Source of the DNA: Eurosta solidaginis
Taxonomy: Eukaryota > Arthropoda > Insecta > Diptera > Tephritidae
Direction of reading: 5' to 3'
Assembly: GCF_040869045.1 (NCBI RefSeq)
Contig: NC_090319.1
Coordinates: 68,296,779 to 68,360,778 of the forward strand
DNA: 64,000 nucleotides
Program-made: the position numbers and the translations under genes
The notes under the pieces: generated by a model
Databases searched by the model: none
Told to the model about the DNA's origin: nothing
What the model saw: only the letters and a program-made list of their open reading frames with translations
Shown: one piece after another, positions 33,373 to 43,907 of the stretch
Layout: every line of letters begins with the position of its first letter
How positions within the stretch are numbered: position 1 is the first letter of the stretch

Positions 33373-34198
33373 TGAGTGATAACAAAAACAACGTTAAATT
33401 TTACTTTCTGATAAGTATTCAAAATAAGAATGACTAAAATGTTTTGAAATTAAATTTAATAAGTTTCAATTAAAAAATTAGTTTAACAGTGAAAAATAAT
33501 AAAAACCAAATGAAAAAAAATATTCTAAAAAATTATAAAATAGAAATTAAAAATATGCATAACAATATGAAATAGTTTTTTAATCTCGACTCTGCTGTTA
33601 TTAAAGCTCAAAAAAGATACTTTGTGCCCCTCTACAACAACATTTTGGAACTTTTTCAAGTTGAGAAACGTGTAAAAATGGTGTTGATAACAGAAAAATT
33701 AAAAAAGATAACTTCTGAAAATTCACTGTTGTTTCAAGTTAAGGGCCCGTTTTTCAAGTAATTTTTAAGGTTTATCTGTTCGATAAAAACAACTTTTGTG
33801 AATAAATTTTGTATTATAAGGGTAGTTCAATTATAAAGTTCACAAGGGAAAATGAAATTAATTCAAAGACTTTTTTTCAGTCGAAAATAAATGTTATAAA
33901 ACATATCGAACTTTTGTGCAAATAGCCTATGAAGAAATTGCAAAAAAAAGTGCAGTGCCCAGTTATCATTTGATCATCTACACAACACCGGCCTAAGTGA
34001 TTTTTTTTATAGTGAAAGGAGCCATTCAACAAATTAGTCTGATTACTTTTAACACGGCGGCTACAGACCACAACCACAATAAAGCAAAGCTCGACGACAA
34101 CGGCAACCGCGCTGATTATTTTGAACGCCGAGAAAAACGTTAGCAAAGAGTCGCGAAGAACAAAAAAAAAAAAAAAACAAGATAAAGACTGAATTATG
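33373..34198. other. AT-rich DNA, possible intron
   Basis: A-rich sequence with no coding signal. The 154-codon minus-strand frame at 33877-34341 extends partly into the palindrome arm and has no recognisable domain; I leave it out. Confidence 0.4.
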
Positions 34199-35047
34199 TT
34201 AAAAAAGCATATGGGGTATTCCACCCCATTTCGACCAATTTTGAACCCGACCCCTTTAGAATTGGCTGAAAGTTTTTCTTCTTTTTCTAGCTTACGAAAG
34301 ACGTTTTTCAGAATTTTTACAAATTTTTTCATCCAACTCAAAAAAAGTTATGAATTTAAAAAAAAAAACACCGTTTTTTTTTTCAAAATGCCAAAACTTT
34401 ATCAAAAATTGACCGCTTGGGATCTTTTTTTTTTAAATTTTTTTTAAATGTACTTTTGGGAAAAAATACAAAAAAATGTTTAAAGTTTTTTTTTTTAATT
34501 TTTCAGTTACCATAATATATAAAGAAAAGAATACTTAAAAATCATTTCCTTACATTTTTTTGTTATATAAATAAAATTGATAAAAAAAATTTATTTTTGA
34601 AAATTTTTTTTTCAATTAAATAAAAAAAATATAAAAAAAAAAAATCGGCCCACTCCGGGATTAGTGGGGATGATTGCAGAATTGATTGAAGTTTTTTATG
34701 AGAAAAAAAAAAAAAAATGGCCAAATTCGAAAAATCTCGAAAAACTGAAAAATTAAAAAAAAACTTTAAACATTTTTTTGTATTTTTTCCGAAAAGTACA
34801 TTTAAAAACAAATTTAAAAAAAAAAAGATCCCAAACGGTCAATTTTTGAAAAAGTTATAGCATTTTGAAAAAAAAAACGGTGTTTTTTTAAAATTCATAA
34901 CTTTTTTGAGTTGGATGAAAAAATTTGAAAAAATTCTGAAAAACGTCTTTCGTAAGCTAGAAAAAGAAGAAAAACTTTCAGCCAATTCTAAAGGGGTCGG
35001 ATTCAAAATTGGTCGAAATGGGATGGAATACCCCATATGCTTTTAAC
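34199..35047. mobile_element. Long palindromic element with ~310-bp arms
   Basis: Left arm about 34199-34507 and right arm about 34737-35047 mirror one another from the very ends: TTAAAAAAGCATATGGGGTA against CCCCATATGCTTTTAA, then CATTTCGACCAATTTTGAA, CCCCTTTAGAATTGGCTGAA, AGCTTACGAAAGACG, and GTACTTTTGGGAAAAAATAC-like words further in. Extremely A/T-rich with homopolymer runs; the only GC-rich piece of the loop is ATCGGCCCACTCCGGGATTA. Several short frames are arm translations, which is why similar peptides appear on both strands. Confidence 0.85.
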
Positions 35048-35146
35048 ATTTATTTCACAGTGGGCGATTTGTTTTTTAATTGAAATTTTTTTTAAGCGAG
35101 CAGAAAAAATTTTGAACCTTAGTTAAAAAAAAATTTTTTTTTAAAG

Positions 35147-35498
35147 TTAAGCACTTCCTTTACACTAATGGACAGAAATCAGCGAAAAATGTCTCCTTAT
35201 ATAAAGACATATTCATGGTAAACATTGACGTTTAAATGTTGACATAGAAATTGAAAAAATATTTTTAATAGAAGTAAAAATATAAAAGTGGAGCGCACAT
35301 TACTTGGATTGGAAAGTTGGTAGAAAAAGAGATATTATTTGTCAATCAATTGCGCTCCACCTTTATATTTTAACTTCTCATAAATATTTTCGCAAGTTCT
35401 ATGTCCATATTTAAAAATCAAAGTTTAACAAGAATATGTCTTTATATAAGGAGACATATTTCGCCGATTTTTGTCCATTTATATAAAGGAAGTGCTTA
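35147..35498. mobile_element. Small palindromic element (MITE-like), 352 bp
   Basis: Ends TTAAGCACTTCCTTTACA and TATAAAGGAAGTGCTTA are inverted repeats, and arms of about 150 bp mirror each other through TGTCTCCTTATATAAAGACA, TTGACATAGAAATTG-like and AAAAGTGGAGCGCA. The shared TTA at both ends hints at a TA-type target. The end word ATATAAAGGAAGT recurs at the far end of the adjacent tandem block at 36328-36340. Confidence 0.75.
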
Positions 35499-35499
35499 C

Positions 35500-36345
35500 A
35501 ATTTTTTATTTTATTTTTATTTTCTCCTTTTCTTACATTTTTTGGTGTCTTCACATATCTGTAGAAATTTACGCTTGTAGCTCAACGAGAACTTACATAA
35601 AAATCAATCCCAAAATTCCCTCCGTTCCGTTTGATTTTTCGGACCCTAGCGAAAATTTTTGTATTGTGTCATCGACCTATGAATTAAGCTATAAATTTTT
35701 GAGCCTCTAGCTCGTCGAGAAGTTACTTAAAACCCGGTTTCAAATTTCCAAATTATTATCTAATTTTTTCGATCCGAGCGCCATCTAACGGAATTTTTTC
35801 TCCTTTTGTTCCTTTGTCACGTTATCTTAACCTGTCTTTGAGGTTTCATGTTTGTAGCTCAATGAGAAGTTACTTTAAAATCGATCTCAAAACACCAAAT
35901 TTCCAAATTCTTATCTAAATATTTCGATCCGTGCGCCGCCTAATGATTTTTCCCCCTTTTCTTAAATTTTCTCGGCGTCTTATCCCATCCGTGAAGTTTT
36001 ACAGTTGTAGTTCAATGAGAACTTACATAAAAAACAATCCTAGCGAATTTTTTTGCATCGGGTCAACGGATGTCATCGACCTCTGAATTAAGTTTGAAAT
36101 ATCAAATCTCTATCTCATCGAGAAGTTACTTAAAAGCTGGTTTGAAAGTTTTCGTAGTCTTATTTAATTATTTCGATCCGTGCGCCACCTAACGGATTTT
36201 TTCCTTTTGTTGCATTGTCCCGGTGTTCTAACCTATGCAAGTTTCACGCTTGTAGATCAATGAGAAGTTACTTAAAAATCGATTGCAAGATTTGTATGAA
36301 AAGCGGACAAACATTCAACCGACCTAATATAAAGGAAGTAAAAAA
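35500..36345 (+). repeat. Diverged tandem repeat block, about four units
   Basis: Units of about 170-230 bp share GCTTGTAGCTCAACGAGAA, CTTACATAAAAATCAATCC or GTTACTTAAAA, TATTTCGATCCGTGCGCC, and CCTAACGGATTTTTTCC. It contains no gene; a 79-codon frame at the start is incidental. A single inverted relative is at 10744-10990. Confidence 0.7.
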
Positions 36346-36964
36346 CACCTAGTGTTATAAAAAAGCCAAATTTTTTTTGTTATTGATATTAACGAAAAAT
36401 TATAAAGTTTACGAACTGCGATAGTTACTACATGTTTCCGAATTTCATTTCTTCACCAGCTAGCTTCTCGAGAGCTGAGTATTGAACTCGAAATCTCTAA
36501 CATTCATATCTCATACTGCTCGCTTAACAATTGGTCTCTAAGTATTGCGTTTTTGTTCCTATTCCTTTATACACTATTAGGTGCATACTAATTCTATATT
36601 TTTTAGTCCTAATTGTTTGGAATACTTATAGGCGTGCTTTCAAGAGCTTAGTAACATTGGATTTTTAGCAGTGCTTTATAAGAAATTCTTCCGCGTTTCA
36701 ATAGTTTATCAATATTAGTATCTCTATTTAATAAGCGAGACATGTTCATATTGTTTTAAATGAAAATGCCTGGGAAGTTATGCCATTTTTCTTGTAGATT
36801 TTGAAGATCTAAAAGTGATTGCATATAAAAACCGGGGCTCTGTACCTGTGGACATATATAAGCATACATCTTTGTTGGTAATAAAACGATTTTTAGTTTC
36901 TTTTCCTCATCTTTTAAGAAGAGATTTAGTCCTTTCCAACGATATATATAAAAAAAAAAAATAT
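36346..36964. other. Unassigned AT-rich DNA
   Basis: No gene or repeat recognised; open frames are under 75 codons. Confidence 0.4.
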
Positions 36965-37316
36965 TTGGCACGATTTACCTTCATAGAGATTAAGGCCGAA
37001 CAATGCTTCCAATATGCGTTGTGTTCCTTTTAGTTTTTTCGATAAATTGGCAGGACGAAACATGGTATATATGTAGTGCCCAATCCGAAAGGTACCTGCA
37101 AGTCAGTTGAATTTTCACTGAGAAGCTTGTCATTGCAGAAATACACTAGAAGTTTTTGCCAAATCTCTGCCAAGGGACGACCCCGCTTAGAAAAACTTTT
37201 TTCTAAATAAAAAAACTTTTTTATAATTTCTCGATGTTGCTTTGCCGAGAACTTCTACCCATGACTTTCCGTGTGGCAGGCGGAGTACGCTACTGACACA
37301 ACACGGTGGCCGTGGT
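36965..37316 (-). mobile_element. tRNA-derived SINE copy, diverged
   Basis: Minus-strand SINE with all parts recognisable: head at 37250-37316 (CACGGTGGCCG, GGCGGAGTACGCTACTGACA on the plus strand), GACGACCCCGCTTAGAAAAA, GCAGAAATACACTAGAAG, ATTTTCACTGAGAAGCTTGT and CTTCCAATATGCGTTGTGTT. Many substitutions, so older than the 4612 and 13727 copies. Confidence 0.75.
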
Positions 37317-37822
37317 ACATTGTTATGAATCGCTTTTCAGTTTCTTTCTGGATCTTATAAGAAGATATTTAGTCTGGGGAAAATCTTGACGTCACTTCCG
37401 AGGTATTGTCTTGCTGTCACACAGCTTGGCCTAATTTTTACTTCTATTTTAGTTTTTATTGGCAATATAAAAAAAAAACATAAAAAGCATTTCTCTCGAG
37501 ATAGGGAAAGCTGACATGAGTTGTACGATGTGTATTCACAATAGATTTTTGCGACTTAATCCACAAAATGCTCAAATTGAACTGGGACTTGGTCACCCTG
37601 TGTTGCTGAAAACGAAAATGTCAAACCAAGCTATATGAGAGATTCCTATCTTCCAGATAAATAAATAATTCTGACTTTACTAGAGTTGTTTAAAACGGCT
37701 GACAGTCGAATGCAAAATTTTAAACAAGTCAGTTTTTTTTTATTTTCATGTATTCACAATGTATTCATGCGATTTTCTCTAAAAAAATATTCGTAATCAT
37801 CATATTCGTAAATATCATCAAA
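37317..37822. other. Unassigned DNA
   Basis: No gene or repeat recognised. Confidence 0.4.
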
Positions 37823-38455
37823 TCTGGTTGGGCAGTGTAGGGAAAGCGCCATGATTCTGGCGAGCCGGCAGATCGTTACCCTAATATGGGTTCCGGGGCA
37901 TCCAAACATACAGGGTAACGAGATGGCGGATGAGCTGGCACGGCGTGGAGCGGCTCTTGATGTCTCAGCAGCGAAGGAGGTCCTTGCACCCCTGGGACTC
38001 ATCAAGGGTCGCATCTCCCAGCACTGGTTGAGTAAGGCCAACAATAGGTGGAATCGGCTGCGGATCTGTAGAGTTTCCAAGAGCATGTGGCCATCATATA
38101 ACGAAAAACGATCGGCAGCTGCCCTTAAGATGAACAGAAGGGATATATGCAGAGTAGTTGCGGTGCTCACGGGGCATTGGACAATTGGAGTACATGCGGC
38201 ACGGATGGGACTGGAACACAATACATCCTGTCGCAGCTGCAAGCGTCCGAAAGCGGAAGAAACGGTTGAGCATCTGCTGTGCGAATGCCCAGCACACTGT
38301 CGAAACAGAATAAAGTTTCTTGGAAAGCCCTTTTTCGAAAGCCTCCAGAACTCAAGGATGTTAGGCCGGAAGAGCTTCTCAAATTTATAAACTCCACGGG
38401 ATGGATATAGGGGGACGGGTTTTCCCTGAGGCGCGTGAAAATGTTTATTAGTCTT
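37823..38455 (+). pseudogene. RNase H-type LINE, C-terminal fragment
   Basis: The frame gives VTLIWVPGHPNIQGNEMADE, the last RNase H motif with its catalytic Asp kept, followed by a long tail with ICRVVAVLTGHWTIGVHAAR and a Cys-His cluster (CRSC, then HLLCECP) that is typical of the C terminus of these LINE polyproteins. Near 38345 a frameshift occurs: the better continuation is PEELLKFINSTGWI in another frame, ending at a TAG near 38410. The upstream part of the element is missing, so it is 5' truncated at about 37823. It lies head to tail with the next fragment, which is a different copy, not a continuation. Confidence 0.8.
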
Positions 38456-38458
38456 CTG

Positions 38459-39960
38459 TTTTGGACAAGAAACTGTCCTGGAGACCCAATGTGGAAGATC
38501 GGGCCAGGAAGGCCGCCATTGCCTTGTACTGCTGCAGAGGAGCTATCGGAAAGAGATGGGGACTCTCGCCAAGAATAGTACACTGGCTTTATGAGATGGT
38601 GGTCAAACCGATTCTGCTATATGGGGTGCTGGTCTGGTGGAAAGCACTGGACACGGCGAGCACCTCCAAAATGTTAGTGTCAGTGCAACGGACGGCGCTG
38701 ATCGGTATCAGTGGCGCTCTCAGAACAACACCTACCTTGGCACTGAACGTCATGCTGAACATATACCCAGTAGATATTGCGGGAAAGGCGGCCGCGGCAA
38801 GGTCGTTGGTCAGGCTTCGTGATATGGGATATAGACTTTCTGACCGCGGACACTCTAGCCTTCTTACCAGTTTCGACTTCATCCCGGACAGAACGGACTA
38901 CTGTATGCCGATAACTGCTCCCTATACAACCTTCACCCCAGTTATTCGAGGGAGAGAGGATTGGGGAAGAGGAATTATCTGGGGCATGGGACCGGTTAAC
39001 TTGTTCACGGATGGGTCAAAGCTGGATGGAAAGGTTGGTGGGGGGGTCTTTTGTCAAGAGCTAAATTTAAGCCGCAAGTTTAAGTTGGCTGATCACTGCA
39101 GTGTATTCCAAGCGGAAATTGCTGCGATTAAGGATGCGGTGGATGGAATGCTATCAAGTGCTACCACGGTTAGGGAATTTAACATCTACTCTGATAGCCA
39201 AGCGGCTATCAAGGCCTTGAGCTCAAATACAGTGCGATCGAGGGTGGTCTGGGAGTGCCTGACCTCGCTTGCAATTGCATCGAATTATTTTACAATTAAG
39301 ATTATCTGGGTCCCGGGCCATAGTGATATCCCGGGTAACTGTCAAGCGAATCTCTTAGCCCGCATCGGTACAACTGAACCAGATGAAGATGGTTGTAGGG
39401 ATTTCGGGATCCCGCTGGCCACCTGTGGATTGCTCCTCCATAGCTGGGCCTCGAATCAGCTCAGCAAACGTTGGGCGGATACCACGTCTTGCAGGGTAGC
39501 AAGATCTTTCTGGCCAAAAGTGGGTGGCAGGAGGTCTGCTGAAATAATTGGGTTCACTAAGGCTCACCTATCAATGGTCATTGGGGTTTTGACAGGGCAC
39601 TGTCCCATGGGTATCCATGCGGTACGTCTCAATATACTGGAAACTCCATCCTGCTACAGCTGTATGGAGGATGATGAGGTGGAATCACCAAATCACTTTA
39701 TGCTTGATTGTCCAGCTTTTGCCAGAATTAGGCGAAAGTACTTCGGTCGCAACTCGCTTGGATCTCCCGAGGATATATCCAAAGTTGAGATCGGTATCAT
39801 TCGGAGCTTTATCGTTGCTACCCAACGATTATCTAAGTAGCTAGATCTAAGTCACCGTTATTTTTGGTGTATGTGGTATCACAACGGACCTTCGTGTTGT
39901 CCAAGTGAGCTATCCTTATCAGGGCAGCTACCACCTAACCCTACCCCCCCCCCCCCCCCT
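38459..39960 (+). pseudogene. RNase H-type LINE, C-terminal third with RNase H and zinc knuckle
   Basis: An open frame of 459 codons (38461-39840) begins inside the element with DKKLSWRPNVEDRARKAA, the end of the reverse transcriptase, so the TTG start is artificial. RNase H follows: FTDGSK with Asp184, VFQAE with Glu219, SDSQAA with Asp245, and WVPGHSDIPGNCQANLLAR, where the fourth catalytic position is Asn297 in place of Asp. The tail has VLTGHCPMGIHAVR and a zinc-binding cluster, CYSCMEDDE then HFMLDCP. The 3' UTR ends with AGCTACCACCTAACCCTA and a C-run at 39945-39959. Open frame but 5' truncated and with a damaged RNase H site, so not autonomous. Clade: I/R1/LOA-like; not resolved. Confidence 0.85.
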
Positions 39961-40050
39961 TCTTACAACACCATTTCATTGGTTAACTCACGAGTTTGTG
40001 GTATCAAAACGTCGCATAAGCGCTAATTGGAGTCAATAGGGACTCGCCAC

Positions 40051-40078
40051 TCCAACCAACCAACCAACCAACCAACCA
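40051..40078. repeat. (CCAA)n microsatellite
   Basis: Six to seven CCAA units in a row, about 90 bp after the C-run of the LINE 3' end; the LINE tail itself may have seeded it. Confidence 0.85.
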
Positions 40079-40080
40079 TC

Positions 40081-41294
40081 ATTTTGGCTTTCAGTAAGCC
40101 CAATGTTTAATGGCGCTCTCTGAAAAATTTCTTTTGGTCACATCCACAATAGGCATCGTGGTTAAAGTATTAAAGGTGGTTTTTCAAAAATGCTTTGGAC
40201 GCGTCGCTTCGCTTTGACGCTTTGATATCGCTATAAAACATCAATAAGGGCGTTACAATGAGCCATCCAGCCCTGGATCACGATCAAATCTCATTGGAAC
40301 GTACCGGATTAGTACTATGAGAATTGGCAGCACTTAACTTATGTGTACACATAGTAGGGTGCCTGTTGTTTACAAATTTTTTTTCCCGAACCGCCCCATA
40401 AAATTTTACTTAAAAAGTTCAACCGAATTATCAAACTTATAACTAGTAACATAAGTTCTTGAAACTACGTCAAAAATGCGATGTATTTTCCATATAAAAT
40501 TGTATGGTACTGTGAATTTAAAAAAAAAAAGCTTGAGAGTAATACTTTACACGAGGATCGGACGTTAAAACACGTCCAAAAATGTCGAAAGGAGCATCAA
40601 AAAACGCGTTTTGAACCAAATTAAAAATGCGATATTAAAAATCTCACTTCTGCTAGGAGCTTTGTTGTGCAAAAAGCGATTGCACATTATGTTGTGATTC
40701 TTGGATTTTCATATTTTGTTGCAAATAAAAAATTATAAGTTTTCTATCATGGTTTAAAATTAATATAATGTATTATTTTATAGCCTTAACAATTAATTTG
40801 CAGACTTTAAGTCAAAATGTATGGGCTGTAGAGAGGAACGAATTTGTTAAATACCCTACAAAAATTGTTGGATTACGTGTTCCATTTTCTTCATGTTGGA
40901 GTACTCTAACAATACTCCTTTGCAATGCGTTTGCGGACCACCATCAGCGGATCATTACTCGTTTTTTAACGATCGTGATCACAACCCGATGACGATCGAA
41001 CAGAGTTGCCAAAAGTAAAATATTGCATACAAATAAGTGATGATAAAATTTTACTATGGCAACTCAGATAAAATGCAACCGCGCACTGCTTTTATGTATA
41101 CATACTATAGAATAGAGAAATATTAGTTTCTTTATTCACGCAAATGCTAAATAACATAAGAATATTCGTAGTAAAAAATATAAAAGTTGTATTGCCCCTC
41201 TTCATTTACCTTCATTTTAAATTAAATTCACTCCGATAATTCTTTCCGACACAATTCCTCTTTAGTACTTTGGCATATGGTCCTCTGTGGGTGC
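40081..41294. other. Unassigned DNA with one tiny palindrome
   Basis: Around 40250-40303, CGTTACAATGAG and CTCATTGGAACG form a loose inverted pair with CTGGATCACGATC between; the same words occur in the foldback at 63788-63918. No gene seen. Confidence 0.4.
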
Positions 41295-41565
41295 TTCCAA
41301 AACTAATCTGTATTCATACAAAAAATGTGCTCCAATTAACATTGCGATGTCCTAGGAGAGGAGTAGGTGATCCCACTCTCGCTTTGTTTGTGAGTATTCC
41401 ATAGAGTACATACGTGAGAGTACTTTCCAAAGTACTTTCACTGTAGTACTCCATGGAATACTCACAAACAAAACGAGAGAGAGTGGGATCACCTACTCCT
41501 CTCCTAGGACATCGCAATGTTAATTGGAGCACATTTTTTGTATGAATACAGATTAGTTTTGGAAT
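41295..41565. mobile_element. Palindromic MITE-like element, 271 bp
   Basis: Nearly perfect arms of about 115 bp: TTCCAAAACTAATCTGTATT, CATACAAAAAATGTGCTCCA, TTAACATTGCGATGTCCTAG, GAGAGGAGTAGGTGATCCCA and TTTGTTTGTGAGTATTCCAT, each repeated inverted up to 41565. The high arm identity suggests recent activity or gene conversion. The frames on each strand are arm translations. Confidence 0.85.
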
Positions 41566-41767
41566 ACTCCTATACTCCCAAAGGAGTATTCCTTACATTA
41601 TTTATGGAGTACTCACGTTTTTTGAAGGGTATCGGATACCAAGCAAAAAAAAAATTTTGCACAAAAAACGAAATCAACAGAGCCACCCAGTGGATCCAAA
41701 ATTGATCCAGACAGGTATCAAGAGCAGAACGTTGTTTTCGCGTTTTCATATTAAATTTTTTATCGGG

Positions 41768-42005
41768 ATCTGGATCAGGGCCCATATTACGTGTTACGAT
41801 CCGTGATGGAAACTCATTTTTTAAATCACAATAGCTCTGAAATGGTGGACCGGATTAATGGCATATGCAAACTAACGACATATAGTACTTGTAAGCTCCA
41901 TAACTTATTCTAATTTTTAGAAATAGTTTGACAGTTACATAGTTATCGCTTAATGGAAAATGGGGTTCAGTCACTGATCGTAACACGTAATACGGATCCA
42001 GGCCT
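41768..42005. mobile_element. Inverted-repeat element, 238 bp
   Basis: Left end GGATCAGGGCCCATATTACG then TGTTACGATCCGTGA; right end TCACTGATCGTAACACGTAA then TACGGATCCAGGCC. Arms about 38 bp, one or two mismatches per ten. Related words (CACGGATCGTATGACACGAT then ACGGGCCCAG) occur at 60525-60555 and ATACGATCCGTGA at 4271. Confidence 0.7.
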
Positions 42006-42245
42006 AATTCGAGAACGCAACTAATGAAGCGACCAAAGAGTTTATGTAAATCTGCCTTAAGGCCGCTATTTTCGAATAACGCACACGCACATTTTTTTCC
42101 AAATAATCGAACAACTTCTATAAAGGTATCGGTCAGCGTTAACCGGGGAAAAATTATAAATCAACACAAAAAGTAGTAAATTTAAAAATGTCCCCAGGCG
42201 GAATTTGAGTATAAATATTGTTTTTTTTTTTTTTTGGAAAATACC

Positions 42246-42482
42246 ATGGCTCAACTATATGGTTGGCTCATCGACAGCATTAGCAATACCTTTGTTCTGA
42301 TTGTCAAAATCTGTTAGGCGAATGGAATGAAAACATAAAACTTAGCAGTTTTTGTGGGTTTTAAGAAAATGTTGTCATTGTGTTGATTTCATTTTGCGAT
42401 CTCCTTTTGACAATCCCTACTCGAGTGAAATGAAAAAAATTAAATCAGCTGATGAGATGAGCCAACCATATCGTTGAGCCAT
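42246..42482. mobile_element. Inverted-repeat element, 237 bp
   Basis: ATGGCTCAACTATATGGTTG then GCTCATC at 42246-42272 pairs with GATGAGCCAACCATATCGTT then GAGCCAT at 42456-42482, 26 of 27 positions. No coding capacity. Third small inverted-repeat element in 1.2 kb upstream of gene B. Confidence 0.8.
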
Positions 42483-42919
42483 TATTTACATAGAAAAATA
42501 CATTTATGATAATGCTACTGTTATTTTTTGACCGTAAATTTGCATCTTAGTGAGACACGGCTACCTATTCCGAGTATAAACTGCGATTAATTTTGCCTAG
42601 TGTTTAGCGCTGCAGCTTAAAGTCACACAAAAGCCGGGCCCAGAAATGATGACAGTTTTTGGGTTGGCTTTTAATTTGAAGCTCTGTGCGGAGCATAAGA
42701 AATTGAGCTCGTTTTAGATTTTAAGCCCGGTCTTCCAGTGGGCATTTAAACTGAGGTCCATGTTTTCAGCGCAAATTGATGCTACAGAAAGAGCAGACTA
42801 AAGTTTAACCCTTTGAGCGCTCAAACTGATTTGAGTAGTAGCAATGTTAAACTCTATTTAACTTTAATTTCAGTTTAAACTTACACTGAAAAATCAGGTC
42901 TACATACAAATCTTAAGCC
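42483..42919. other. 5' flank of gene B
   Basis: Probable promoter region of the takeout gene. I see no convincing TATA box; TTTCAGTTTAAAC about 42870-42882 could be an initiator, giving a 5' UTR of about 45 bases. Not testable by eye. Confidence 0.35.
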
Positions 42920-43907
42920 ATGGAACCTCAAGTCCTAGTATTCAGCATAGCGCTTATTGCTACAATCTTCTGTTCTGCATTTGCTGCAAAAATGCGTAAG
43001 TTTATTTTTGTTCAGCGCTAAATAACTCTTCTATAAACTATAGCAATTTTCTTACAGCTGATTATATACAAATCTGTCATCGAAGTGATCCAAAGATAGC
43101 AGAATGTGTGAAGAAAACAGTACATTCAATACGACCACACTTGGCTAATGGCATAGAAGAATTGAGTGTACCCGCAATGGAACCACTTTATATTGGCGAT
43201 CTCAATATTTTAGAAGGTGGCTCCAGTGGAATTAATGTTAGAGTGAAAAAACTAAATGTATGGGGCTCGTCGAATTTTGAAATAAAAAAAATTAGGTTTG
43301 TTGTTTAATATATTGATCTACTTTTATATAATTTAAATAAATTTTGATTTATCTCATTCTAGATCCTCCGAAGATGCCAAACGTTTTGATTTTGAATTGA
43401 TTTTGCCGTATTTGCATGGTGAAGGCAATTACAATATTAATGGGCAATTATTGGGTTTAACGCTGCGTGGTAATGGTCCATTCACTGGAAACTTTAGTAA
43501 GTTACTAGCGGAAGACATACAAACATGTTTAAATGACAGAGTTTATATGTGAAAAGATATGTAAAGGCAGTGAGACTAAAAAATTGATTTCCGTTATATT
43601 TACAGCTAACTTTTATGCCTTTGTAAAGGTAATTTTTGAAGTAAGAACAGTCAACGATGTTGAAATGATCGGTCTCAAGGATTTAGATGTGAAAATTCGC
43701 ACAGGCACAGGAAGCATTCACTTACAAAACCTTTTTGGCAATGATAAAACTCTCGGTGATATTATAAATGAGACAATTAATCAGAATTTCGAGCTATTCA
43801 CTAATGAAGTTATACAGCCCATTGAGCGCGCTTTGGAAAAGAAATTTAGCAGCGTCGCAAGTAAAATTCTGGATAGTTTTTCATATAATGAGCTATTTCC
43901 TGTGTAA
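42920..43907 (+). CDS. Takeout/JHBP-family secreted protein B, complete
   Basis: Four exons: 42920-42995, 43058-43295, 43363-43496 and 43606-43907, with GT-AG introns of 62, 67 and 109 bp; the joined frame is 750 bases and gives 249 residues, the normal family size. Residues 1-23 are a clear signal peptide (hydrophobic core LVFSIALIATIFCSAF). Cys32 and Cys42 flank a HRSDPKIAE segment, the conserved disulfide loop at the start of the JHBP domain. The middle has LSVPAMEPLYIGDL and KKLNVWGSSNFEI, and the end shows the takeout signature GSIHLQNLFGNDKTLGDII then a final FSYNELFPV. Family members are secreted carriers of hydrophobic ligands such as juvenile hormone and act in haemolymph, fat body or sensory organs; several in Drosophila affect feeding and circadian behaviour. 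The ligand here cannot be read from sequence. No stops or frameshifts, short introns and intact splice sites argue that it is functional. ATG 42920 is chosen because it opens the signal peptide. Confidence 0.93.

Noticed and set aside
33877..34341. 154-codon minus-strand frame
   Set aside because: Runs through poly-T/poly-A and the arm of a palindrome; no domain; composition is low-complexity.
43533..43605. Upstream part of the open frame before the last takeout exon as coding
   Set aside because: It lies in the intron 43497-43605; the acceptor at 43604-43605 restores the family alignment with a joined 249-residue protein.
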